DNA of 64,000 bases, from NCBI GenBank assembly GCA_942493375.1, contig OW818698.1:6386001-6450000 (forward strand). Direction: 5' to 3'. The notes under the pieces are model-generated. The model made no database searches. It saw nothing but the letters and a program-made list of their open reading frames with translations, and was not told the DNA's origin. The stretch comes from G942493375 sp942493375 (GTDB taxonomy: Bacteria > Armatimonadota > UBA5829). Positions 53,228-60,545 of the stretch are shown here, piece after piece. The first letter of the stretch is position 1. Each line of letters opens with the position of its first letter. A program made the translations under genes and the position numbers.

Positions 53228-53530
53228 ATGCGCAATGTCAGCTCTGACACTAAGACACTTGTTGCCGTATGCCTTGCCGATCTGGTTACAACGTTGTATT
53301 TTATGTATTGTGGGGCGGCGTATGAAGCAAATCCTGTTATGGCAGGGGTGTTGTCATATGGGGTCTGGGCTTTTGTCTCAGTCAAATTGTTGAGTTTTGT
53401 CCCATTCGTTGTATTGATCGAGATTTACAGGCTGACCGAACCTGAGAAGGCGAAGTCAGTAACAAAACTGGTCACTGTGCTGTATCTGCTGATTTATATT
53501 TATGTTACTGTCTCTTCGAATTTCTACTAG
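53228..53530 (+). CDS. Small membrane protein, DUF5658-like
   Basis: A 100-residue protein with three hydrophobic segments: about 10-27, 42-63 and 80-97. The DLVTTLYFMYCGAAYEANPVMA segment (polar DxxTT in the first helix and an E-NP-x-M turn) is typical of DUF5658 proteins, whose function is unknown. The ATG at 53228 follows GGAGG by ten bases; an in-frame TTG six bases earlier is an alternative. It follows the GH42-like gene by 40 bases and may be the last gene of that operon. Confidence 0.75.
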   Translation: MRNVSSDTKTLVAVCLADLVTTLYFMYCGAAYEANPVMAGVLSYGVWAFVSVKLLSFVPFVVLIEIYRLTEPEKAKSVTKLVTVLYLLIYIYVTVSSNFY

Positions 53531-53538
53531 ATAAAGAT

Positions 53539-53717
53539 GTCATCCTGAAGAATGAAGGATCTGCTTTTAATTGGCAGGAAAAAGCAGATCCTTCGTTCCT
53601 CAGGATGACACTGCAGAAGCAGATCCTTCGTTCCTCAGGATGACACTGCAGAAGCAGATCCTTCGTTCCTCAGGATGACACTGCAGAAGCAGATCCTTCT
53701 TTGCATTCAGGATGACA
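53539..53717. repeat. Intergenic repeat family A: hairpin plus three direct repeats
   Basis: A hairpin with two mismatched positions (arms 53539-53568 and about 53580-53610) is followed by tandem units beginning CTGCAGAAGCAGATCCTTC at 53611, 53646 and 53681. The first two are identical 35-mers; the third (37 bases) ends TTGCATTCAGGATGACA, joining the two sequence variants of this family. Confidence 0.92.
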
Positions 53718-53729
53718 GGCTTGTTTTGT

Positions 53730-55067
53730 TTAGAACAGGCCTTGATCGAGCATTGAGTTGGCAACTTTCATGAAACCGGCAATGTTGGCGCCGGCTATGA
53801 AGTTGTTCTCGAAACCATACTCTTTGGCTGAACTGCTTATCGCAGTATATATGCTCTGCATGATGGCTTTGAGTCTCTGGTCAACTTCCTCGAAACTCCA
53901 CTGCAATCTCATGTCATTCTGCTGCATTTCCAGAGCTGAAGTAGCAACTCCACCAGCGTTGGCTGCTTTGCCTGGTCCGAACAGAACACCTGCTTCAACC
54001 AGCATATCTGCGCCTTCAGGGGTTGTAGGCATATTCGCACCCTCTGCAACGGTTATTACGCCGTTTTTAATGAGGATAGCTGCAGATTCCGCATCGAGTT
54101 CGTTCTGGGTTGCGCAAGGCAGAGCTATCTGGCAGGGAATTGTCCATATCCCATTGCATCCTTCGACATACTTTGCGCCAGGATGAATTTTTACATATTC
54201 GCTGATTCTCTTGCGTTCTACTTCTTTCAACTGTTTGATGGTATCAAGTTTGATTCCATCAGCATCGTATATGTATCCGCCACTGTCAGACATAGCGACA
54301 CACTTGGCACCAAGCTCTGTTGCTTTCTGAACTGCATAAATAGCTACATTTCCTGAACCGGACACTACACATGTTGCGCCGTCCATGCTCTTGCCTGCGC
54401 CTTTGAGCATTTCGTCAACCAGATAAACCAGACCGTAACCAGTAGCTTCTGTTCTTACAAGGCTTCCGCCCCAGTTAATGTGCTTGCCGGTGAGAACGCC
54501 TTCAAAACGGTTGGTGATTCTCTTATACTGTCCGAATAGATATCCGATTTCGCGTCCGCCAACTCCGATGTCTCCAGCAGGGACATCGGTGTTGTCTCCG
54601 ATATGCCTGTAGAGCTCGGTCATAAAGCTCTGGCAGAAACGCATGACTTCATTATTGGATTTGCCCTTGGGATCAAAATCACTTCCACCTTTACCACCGC
54701 CTATGGGCAGGGTTGTAAGGGAGTTTTTGAATACCTGCTCGAAGCCCAGGAACTTGACGATACTCAGGTTAACGCTGGGATGGAATCTCAGACCACCCTT
54801 GTATGGACCGATTGCACTGCTAAACTCAACACGATAACCGCGGTTGACCTGTACTTCACCACTGTCGTCCTGCCAGGCTACGCGGAACATCAGCTGTCTT
54901 TCCGGTTCTGTTATTCTTTCCAGAATTTTGGCATGCTTGAATTCTGAATGTTTGGCAATAACCGGTTTGAGAGATGTTAGGACTTCGGAAACAGCCTGTA
55001 TGAATTCAGGCTGTCCAGGATTGCAATCTATAACCTTTTGTAATACGCTATCGACGTAGTTGTCCAT
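53730..55067 (-). CDS. gdhA: NADP-type glutamate dehydrogenase
   Basis: A 445-residue hexameric-type glutamate dehydrogenase. The GGLRFHPSVNLSIVKFLGFEQ and PIGGGKGGSDFDPKGKS segments, with the catalytic lysine region, are characteristic of the short NADP-specific class. The nucleotide-binding domain carries VVSGSGNVAIYAVQKA. It aminates 2-oxoglutarate with ammonia. The ATG at 55067 was chosen because GGAGG lies five bases upstream; an ATG 39 bases earlier gives a non-conserved extension. It has its own promoter, an operator-like palindrome and a hairpin leader. Confidence 0.95.
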   Translation of the reverse strand: MDNYVDSVLQKVIDCNPGQPEFIQAVSEVLTSLKPVIAKHSEFKHAKILERITEPERQLMFRVAWQDDSGEVQVNRGYRVEFSSAIGPYKGGLRFHPSVNLSIVKFLGFEQVFKNSLTTLPIGGGKGGSDFDPKGKSNNEVMRFCQSFMTELYRHIGDNTDVPAGDIGVGGREIGYLFGQYKRITNRFEGVLTGKHINWGGSLVRTEATGYGLVYLVDEMLKGAGKSMDGATCVVSGSGNVAIYAVQKATELGAKCVAMSDSGGYIYDADGIKLDTIKQLKEVERKRISEYVKIHPGAKYVEGCNGIWTIPCQIALPCATQNELDAESAAILIKNGVITVAEGANMPTTPEGADMLVEAGVLFGPGKAANAGGVATSALEMQQNDMRLQWSFEEVDQRLKAIMQSIYTAISSSAKEYGFENNFIAGANIAGFMKVANSMLDQGLF

Positions 55068-55114
55068 TATTTCCTCCATTAAAATCAAAAAAGCCGGCTG
55101 TGCCACAGACAGAC

Positions 55115-55156
55115 AGAGGCCCTCCCTATTGATTTACATCATTAGAGAGGGCCTCT
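55115..55156 (-). promoter_or_regulatory. Stable hairpin in the gdhA leader
   Basis: AGAGGCCCTC (55115-55124) pairs perfectly with GAGGGCCTCT (55147-55156), loop 22 bases, within the 5' untranslated region. A GCCGGCTTTTTT stretch follows before the ribosome binding site. It could be an attenuator or mRNA-stabilising element. Confidence 0.55.
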
Positions 55157-55172
55157 ATGCCCGCAACATAAC

Positions 55173-55186
55173 CGACAACGTTGTCG
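55173..55186. promoter_or_regulatory. Operator-like perfect palindrome at the gdhA promoter
   Basis: CGACAACGTTGTCG, a 14-base perfect palindrome with a central AACGTT as in LacI-family operators. It covers roughly +6 to +19 of the predicted gdhA transcript, a position suited to repression. Confidence 0.6.
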
Positions 55187-55198
55187 TTTGTTTCCACG

Positions 55199-55227
55199 AT
55201 GTTACCGGATTATTTCGTAGATGTCAA
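55199..55227 (-). promoter_or_regulatory. gdhA promoter
   Basis: On the minus strand, TTGACA (55222-55227), 17 bases, TAACAT (55199-55204). Confidence 0.7.
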
Positions 55228-55540
55228 CTACTGATCGTGTAATTGGAAAGAAATGTTTCAAATTTATTACAGTGGAGCAAATGACCAGGAAAACAGGCAG
55301 CTTAATAATGGCGGCATCGTGGATTGTGCGTTTTTCTCAAAACACATTATTGTAGTTGGATCTGCGATATTAATGTCTCCATAGTTGCACCTTTATACAA
55401 CATAGTGGACGTGAATTTGGTGTCTCACAGAAAACTAACTCAAATGTACTATGATATGTAGGTTAATAGGCCGATAATGTGTAGTAGATATACTTACATT
55501 AAGGTATAACATTATTATAGCTTGATTGGAGGATAAGATT
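55228..55540. other. Intergenic region between gdhA promoter and the small zinc-ribbon gene
   Basis: About 310 bases of AT-rich sequence. A weak promoter-like pair toward the next gene is TTACAT (55494-55499) and TTATAG (55515-55520). Nothing else is recognised. Confidence 0.35.
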
Positions 55541-55777
55541 ATGTGTTTTATCTTTGCATTGATCTGCTGGGGTTTGATTGGGCTTTGGGGAAGTGGTTGG
55601 GCTAATGCCAAGACCGATATTCCCATTCATATAGTTGTGGCAAGAGTATTGATGGGGCCTTTGACATTATTGATCGCTCTAATTGCTAATTCACTGCCCA
55701 AATGTTGGGTGTGTGGAGAGTCATTGGAGGATACAGAAGCAAGTTGCCATCATTGCCATGCTCTAAGAGTCGAATAA
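55541..55777 (+). CDS. Small membrane protein with C-terminal zinc ribbon
   Basis: A 78-residue protein. Two hydrophobic segments (about 2-20 and 30-50) are followed by a zinc-ribbon-like tail, CWVCGESLEDTEASCHHC, with two CxxC pairs. The family and role are unknown. The ATG at 55541 is preceded by GGAGG eight bases upstream; a TTG 15 bases earlier would overlap that site. It stands alone between gdhA and the division cluster. Confidence 0.7.
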   Translation: MCFIFALICWGLIGLWGSGWANAKTDIPIHIVVARVLMGPLTLLIALIANSLPKCWVCGESLEDTEASCHHCHALRVE

Positions 55778-56011
55778 TCCCTCATCTACAGGCTGATCCT
55801 CTCCTATGATCTGGCTTAAAGTTTAATAACCAGCCTCTTTATCTGCTGTTCGTGTTATATAATTCCCGTTCTATTTACTCCTCAGGTTTCTTATACTTAC
55901 TTTAAGGCCTTATTACGTCTCCATTTCCTACCTTACATGTACCTTGAATTCGAATCCTCCTGAAAATAATCCCCTGAAAGTAAAAATAATTAAAATATAT
56001 TTTCGCTACTA

Positions 56012-56040
56012 TTGACTTCTTAAGAATATAGGGGTAAACT
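56012..56040 (+). promoter_or_regulatory. Promoter of the mraZ/division cluster
   Basis: TTGACT (56012-56017), 17 bases, TAAACT (56035-56040). Predicted start near 56047, leaving a leader of about 128 bases. The preceding 230 bases (55778-56011) hold no gene I can support. Confidence 0.65.
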
Positions 56041-56055
56041 ACATAAACAGTCAAA

Positions 56056-56097
56056 TGGTGACTTGATAGGTACTCAATGGAGTGAACTGGCTGAAAT
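56056..56097 (+). promoter_or_regulatory. MraZ-box-like direct repeats
   Basis: Three consecutive 10-mers begin AGG, TGG and TGG at 56068, 56078 and 56088, with a fourth TGG at 56056. MraZ binds direct repeats with a short GG-containing core at 10-base spacing upstream of its own operon in Escherichia coli. Here they lie just after the predicted start of transcription. Confidence 0.5.
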
Positions 56098-56174
56098 AGC
56101 CAAATCCTGACAATCAACTGGATGATTTTTGGATTCCAGCAGGATACTTTTTAGTAGGGCTTACGGAGCAACCA

Positions 56175-56666
56175 ATGTTCGGTGGAACATATACTCACTC
56201 TCTGGACCCGGCAGGCAGATTCATAATGCCTCATGTTTTCAGGACCAGCCTGGGACCGGAATTCTACATTACCAAGGGTGTGGGCTGTTTGTGTGTTTTC
56301 ACGGATGAATATGCAAAGGCCATGGAAGAACAATTGCGCTCCCTCGGCAGCCCACTTGAAATCCTGCTCAATCCCGATATAGCCCGACTTCACAGACACT
56401 TTTTCTCTGATATGGTGAAAACAAAAGCAGACAGTCAGAACAGGGTTCCTATTACTCCGGAACACCGTAAATACACAGGAATTGATACCGAAGTTACTAT
56501 CTGCGGATGTGGACAATACATAGAACTCTGGTTGCCAGAGGCTCTGGAAGCATATAGAGCGGACAATGAGAGCACTGACAGTCTGATATTGGCGGGTAGT
56601 ATGCTACTTGACCGCTCGAAAGGCAATTCCGATGTCGGATTACCATCAACCAGTCCTGCTAGATGA
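56175..56666 (+). CDS. mraZ: Transcriptional regulator MraZ
   Basis: A 163-residue MraZ with two AbrB-like repeats: MFGGTYTHSLDPAGRFIMPHVFR at the start and KADSQNRVPITPEHRKYTGI in the middle. It is a DNA-binding regulator that represses the division cluster in model bacteria. GGAG precedes the ATG. Its 3' end overlaps the start of rsmH by 35 bases. The last 30 residues are not conserved-looking. Confidence 0.93.
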   Translation: MFGGTYTHSLDPAGRFIMPHVFRTSLGPEFYITKGVGCLCVFTDEYAKAMEEQLRSLGSPLEILLNPDIARLHRHFFSDMVKTKADSQNRVPITPEHRKYTGIDTEVTICGCGQYIELWLPEALEAYRADNESTDSLILAGSMLLDRSKGNSDVGLPSTSPAR

Positions 56667-57564
56667 AGTTGCATCCTGGCTGAACCCTGCTCCCGGAGGC
56701 ATCTATATAGATGCGACTCTAGGTGGAGGAGGGCACAGTGAGATGTTGCTGGAGCGGACAAGTCCGACAGGTATAGTGCTGGGAGTTGATAGAGACTCAG
56801 AAGCATTGGAATATGCATCAAAGCGCCTTGCACCCTTTGGAGAGCGATTTAAGGCCATCAAAGGCAACTTCAAGGATATTCCGAAGTTGCTTTTGGAGTA
56901 TTCAGGGAGAGTCACTGGATACTTGATGGATCTTGGTGTTTCATCACACCAGTTGGATGCTCCCAGAGGCTTCAGTTTTATGCGGGATGAGCCGCTGGAC
57001 ATGCGGATGGATGTTTCTGACGATATTCCAACCGCAGCGGATGTAGTAAACACATATACAAAAGATGAGTTGGCCAGAATTCTAAGGGAATACGGTGAAG
57101 AAAAGCACTGGAACAGACTGTCAAACGCGATTGTAAAGGCAAGACAGCTGCATCCGATCCGAACGACCGGTGAACTGGCAACTATTATAAGAAATGATGT
57201 GGGGGGATTCTACAAGAAAGAGCCGATTGACGCCTGCACACGCAGTTTTATGGCTATCAGGCTAGAAGTGAACCAGGAGCTCGATGCCATTCGACATGCC
57301 ATACCCGGAGCAGTAAAAATGCTGGCTCCCGGAGGTAGGCTAGTCGTAATCAGTTTCCACAGTCTGGAAGACAGGATTGCAAAGACCGAGTTCCGCAGGC
57401 TGTCCGGACGGTGTCAGTGTCCTCCCAAAGCACCAGAGTGCCGTTGTGGTGCAGTGTCCAGGGTGAAAATACTTACCTCAAAACCTGTTTTACCGAGTGA
57501 AACAGAAGCTGAGACAAACGTAAGGTCTCGTAGTTCGAAATTACGCTGTGTTGAGAAAATTTAG
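56632..57564 (+). CDS. rsmH: 16S rRNA (cytosine-1402 N4) methyltransferase RsmH
   Basis: A 310-residue RsmH (MraW). Characteristic segments: YHQPVLLDEV at the start, DATLGGGGHSEMLL (motif I), GYLMDLGVSSHQLD, RGFSFMRDEPLDMRMD, and LVVISFHSLEDRI. It methylates C1402 of 16S rRNA. The ATG at 56632 gives the standard N-terminus (MSDYHQPVLL); an ATG at 56608 lies deeper inside mraZ. Confidence 0.95.
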   Translation: MSDYHQPVLLDEVASWLNPAPGGIYIDATLGGGGHSEMLLERTSPTGIVLGVDRDSEALEYASKRLAPFGERFKAIKGNFKDIPKLLLEYSGRVTGYLMDLGVSSHQLDAPRGFSFMRDEPLDMRMDVSDDIPTAADVVNTYTKDELARILREYGEEKHWNRLSNAIVKARQLHPIRTTGELATIIRNDVGGFYKKEPIDACTRSFMAIRLEVNQELDAIRHAIPGAVKMLAPGGRLVVISFHSLEDRIAKTEFRRLSGRCQCPPKAPECRCGAVSRVKILTSKPVLPSETEAETNVRSRSSKLRCVEKI

Positions 57565-57609
57565 AAATATTTTTGATTTGGGATGTGAACCGGGAGTAAG
57601 GTGATCGTT

Positions 57610-57987
57610 ATGCCTGCTGTAGCCGAAAAAGTAAGAGACTACAACAAAACCACAAAGACAAAAAGAACCAGACGCGTTCACAGGGCTGTACGTACACCGC
57701 CACGTGCAGCAAAGACTATGTTCGGATTGATCTGCGGCGTTTTACTATTCCTGGTTTTCGCCTATGCGGCATATGCAGCCAATTCACTGGTGCAGGGACG
57801 ACGATATTCGCAGTTGATTGCTCAACAGCGCCAGGAAAAAAATAGATGCGACCGCTTGAGTGCAAGGCTTAATGCTTTGAAGTCTCCTGACAAGGTTATT
57901 GCTGCAGCCTCCAAGTGCGGCATGGTTTATGCTAAGGAATACGATTATGTTGGTAAAGCTGGTCGAGTTGCCAGTTCTTCCCAGTGA
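57610..57987 (+). CDS. ftsL: FtsL-like division protein
   Basis: A 125-residue bitopic protein: a basic cytoplasmic tail of about 35 residues, one membrane segment at about 37-57 (MFGLICGVLLFLVFAYAAYAA), then a short coiled-coil region (RRYSQLIAQQRQEKNRCDRLSARL). Size, topology and position between rsmH and ftsI identify it as FtsL despite weak sequence conservation. The ATG at 57610 follows AAGGTG; a GTG at 57601 is an alternative start. Confidence 0.78.
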   Translation: MPAVAEKVRDYNKTTKTKRTRRVHRAVRTPPRAAKTMFGLICGVLLFLVFAYAAYAANSLVQGRRYSQLIAQQRQEKNRCDRLSARLNALKSPDKVIAAASKCGMVYAKEYDYVGKAGRVASSSQ

Positions 57988-58012
57988 AAAATATCGGTTA
58001 TTGGTCCGTAAA

Positions 58013-58096
58013 CCTGCATTATTCATGACGGACGGTGTAAATGCTTTTGCCCCATGCTGCGGGATATACACGATGTTTCGTGAATAAAGCGGGTTA
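58013..58096. repeat. Dispersed intergenic inverted repeat, family B, copy 2
   Basis: Left arm CCTGCATTATTCATG (58013-58027); right arm ends in the 22 bases (58075-58096) identical to 6921-6942. It fills the gap between ftsL and ftsI. Confidence 0.8.
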
Positions 58097-58135
58097 GTAA
58101 GTCAGGCCAGGGCTCGAACACAGGAGAATACAAGA

Positions 58136-60157
58136 GTGGCACGGGCAATGGGAAAACAAGGAGCAGTTGGTGTAGTCAAAACAAGAACCATGTGGGTTTT
58201 TGTCATTATGTCGTTGCTCTTTGCAGGGATTGCAGCCAGGCTTGTATTCGTTCAGGTGATCGGTAATCAGCGTTATGTAAAGTATGCCAGTTCTCGTCTG
58301 CGGACTATACCACTTCAAGCTAAAAGAGGGGGTATATACGATAGAAATGGCAAGGCACTGGCAGTTGATATTGCAGTAATATCTGTGTTTGCCGATCTTA
58401 GACATTTTCCAGCTACTCCTGAGTTGATTGAGGATGTTTCGAAAGTCCTGGGATTCAACAAAGACCGGATAGCTCTCAAGCTGAAAGGTCGCAGCAGCAT
58501 AGTTTATCTTGACAAGAATGTGGATCCAAAATATGCAGATGCCATTGATCACAAGAAAATGGAACTGCGCGGCGTAGATTATGAACGCAATCCGGATAAC
58601 AAAACAATCTCAGTATATGTTGATCTGGACAAAGTCAATACAAAGAGAAAACTGCTGGACAATGTTGCCAGATTGCTGGGATTTGACAGAGATAATATAG
58701 TCCAGACAATTGCCGGACAAAAGGGCAAAGTCTATCTCAATAAAGAAGTTGCTCTAAAATATGCATCAATAATCGACAATGACAAGATATTTCTGCACAG
58801 TCATGGCATAGGCTATGAACGAAGATCGAGAAGAGTCTATCCAGCCGGGCATTTAGCAGCTCAGTTGCTTGGCTTTACGAACATTGACAACAAGGGAGTT
58901 GAGGGAATCGAATCCAGAATGGATGGGATTCTAACTGGCGCAGGCGGGAAATGTGTTGGCGAGTTTGATGGCAATGAGCGGATGATCCCCGAAACACGGC
59001 GTGTATTAAAGAAGCCGATTGACGGGAAGAATGTTTATCTCACTATTGATATCACGATCCAGCATATCGCAGAGAGAGCGATGGCAGCTATGGCAAAGAA
59101 ATATACCCCGGAGCATGCCGTAGCAATCGTAATGGATCCAGATACAGGCGAAGTTCTGGCACTGGCCAACTACCCAACATATGATGCGAATAACGCCCTT
59201 AAAGTTCCTTCCACTCTATGGAGAAACAGGGCTGTATCTGAGATCTATGAACCCGGAAGTACCCAGAAAGTATTCACCCTTGCAGCAGCTCTCAATGAGG
59301 GATATTCAGCAAATACGGTGTTCGCTTATTGTAAGGGCAAGGAGAAGATAAAAGGCGGAAAAATACCGTGCCTTTTGCACCATCCTTACGAGCACGGACA
59401 CGGTGCGGCAACAATGCCCATGATTATCAAAGAATCATGCAATATTGGTGCAGCCCATGTTGCATTGAAACTTGGACCTGAACGGTTCTTTAAATATGAA
59501 GAAGCGTTTGGGATGACAAAGAAACTGAAAGCAGGTTTTGGCGGTGAAGCTGTTGGATGGGTGCGAAGACCTGATAAGATAAAACCAATAGAGCTGGCCA
59601 ATAATGGCTTTGGGCAGGGACTGGTTATCACGCCAATGCATATGGCAGCGGGTTATTGTGTCATAGCTAACGGCGGATCTTTCGTGCAACCGCAGATATT
59701 GCGTGAGATACATGAACGTGACGGTATCACTATTGAGAAATTTGATAAACGAGTTCTGCGGCGAGTGCTTTCAACTGAAACCGCTTCGAAAATGACCGAC
59801 ATGATGATCGACTGCGTAAAGAAGGGAACTGGCAAACCCGCGGGAGTTGCCGGCAGAGTAGTCGCAGGAAAAACAGGAAGCGCTCAGATCGCTAAAACGA
59901 ATGGCCGTGGATATGAAGAAGGAGCTTTTGTTTCCTCCTTTATGGGATTTGCCCCGGCAAGAAATGCCAGACTGGTAATTGCTGTTGCTGTATTCAGACC
60001 CAAAGGTTCACACTGGGGTGCCACAGTAGCTGCACCTGTTTTCAGGGAGATCGCTGAGAAGTCGTTATGGTATATGAAAGTTCCTGCTGAGAAATCAGGC
60101 GCACCATCCATCAAGACTAAACCAGGGCCTGCAAAGATGGCTGTTTTAGCCCGGTGA
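58136..60157 (+). CDS. ftsI: Division transpeptidase FtsI/PBP-type with duplicated N-terminal module
   Basis: A 673-residue class B penicillin-binding protein that crosslinks septal peptidoglycan. Membrane anchor at about 18-38 (TMWVFVIMSLLFAGIAARLVF), then RGGIYDRNGKALA. The transpeptidase motifs are S375-T-Q-K378, S434-C-N436 and K579-T-G581. Between the anchor and the catalytic domain, residues about 82-151 and 158-229 are two copies of one module: each has IS V-F/Y-x-DL, LGF-x-x-D-x-I, VYL-(D/N)-K, KYA-x-x-ID and ends in YER. One such module is normal for this position. The start is GTG with CAGGAG nine bases upstream. A family B repeat separates it from ftsL. Confidence 0.93.
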   Translation: MARAMGKQGAVGVVKTRTMWVFVIMSLLFAGIAARLVFVQVIGNQRYVKYASSRLRTIPLQAKRGGIYDRNGKALAVDIAVISVFADLRHFPATPELIEDVSKVLGFNKDRIALKLKGRSSIVYLDKNVDPKYADAIDHKKMELRGVDYERNPDNKTISVYVDLDKVNTKRKLLDNVARLLGFDRDNIVQTIAGQKGKVYLNKEVALKYASIIDNDKIFLHSHGIGYERRSRRVYPAGHLAAQLLGFTNIDNKGVEGIESRMDGILTGAGGKCVGEFDGNERMIPETRRVLKKPIDGKNVYLTIDITIQHIAERAMAAMAKKYTPEHAVAIVMDPDTGEVLALANYPTYDANNALKVPSTLWRNRAVSEIYEPGSTQKVFTLAAALNEGYSANTVFAYCKGKEKIKGGKIPCLLHHPYEHGHGAATMPMIIKESCNIGAAHVALKLGPERFFKYEEAFGMTKKLKAGFGGEAVGWVRRPDKIKPIELANNGFGQGLVITPMHMAAGYCVIANGGSFVQPQILREIHERDGITIEKFDKRVLRRVLSTETASKMTDMMIDCVKKGTGKPAGVAGRVVAGKTGSAQIAKTNGRGYEEGAFVSSFMGFAPARNARLVIAVAVFRPKGSHWGATVAAPVFREIAEKSLWYMKVPAEKSGAPSIKTKPGPAKMAVLAR

Positions 60158-60545
60158 TTTTACTTTGTTTTATGATTTGGTCAAGTAGAGATTTGCTTTA
60201 GGGATCTTGGGCGACCCCTTAGGTGTCTGCATGACCAATGTTGGAGTGTTCGAAATATCAGAATGTTTATGATTTTCGGACGCTCGTGCTGTTTGTAGTA
60301 TGGCGATGCTGCATACAGTGTTTGTTGACCAGCCGAATTGGTCAACGTTGGGGATTGGGGGTTGTAGAAATGTGGCATGGTTCATGGGCGGATCATGTTA
60401 CTCGGCTCAACCCCATTTTCTTCAAAAGCATTCCGAACGGGTATGTTACTTTTTTGTTTAGACCACGTTATTCTTATATATAGCAAGTTTGGTGAATAAT
60501 GCGGTAAGGGATGCTTTATAAAGTTTCTTGGAAAGGAGTTCCGCG
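60158..60545. other. 388-base intergenic region between ftsI and murE
   Basis: Contains a hairpin, GTTGACC (60324-60330) with GGTCAAC (60340-60346); a weak promoter-like pair TTGTTT (60454-60459) and TATATA (60475-60480); and a relative of the family B repeat end (GGTGAATAATGCGG, about 60489-60502). No supported reading frame. It may give murE, murF and mraY their own promoter. Confidence 0.45.

Noticed and set aside
53611..53717. Possible CRISPR array
   Set aside because: The 35-37-bp units are directly adjacent, with no variable spacers, and belong to the dispersed family A repeats; no cas gene is nearby.
55940..55960. TTCGAATCC, resembling a tRNA T-loop
   Set aside because: No matching acceptor, D or anticodon stems could be built around it on either strand.
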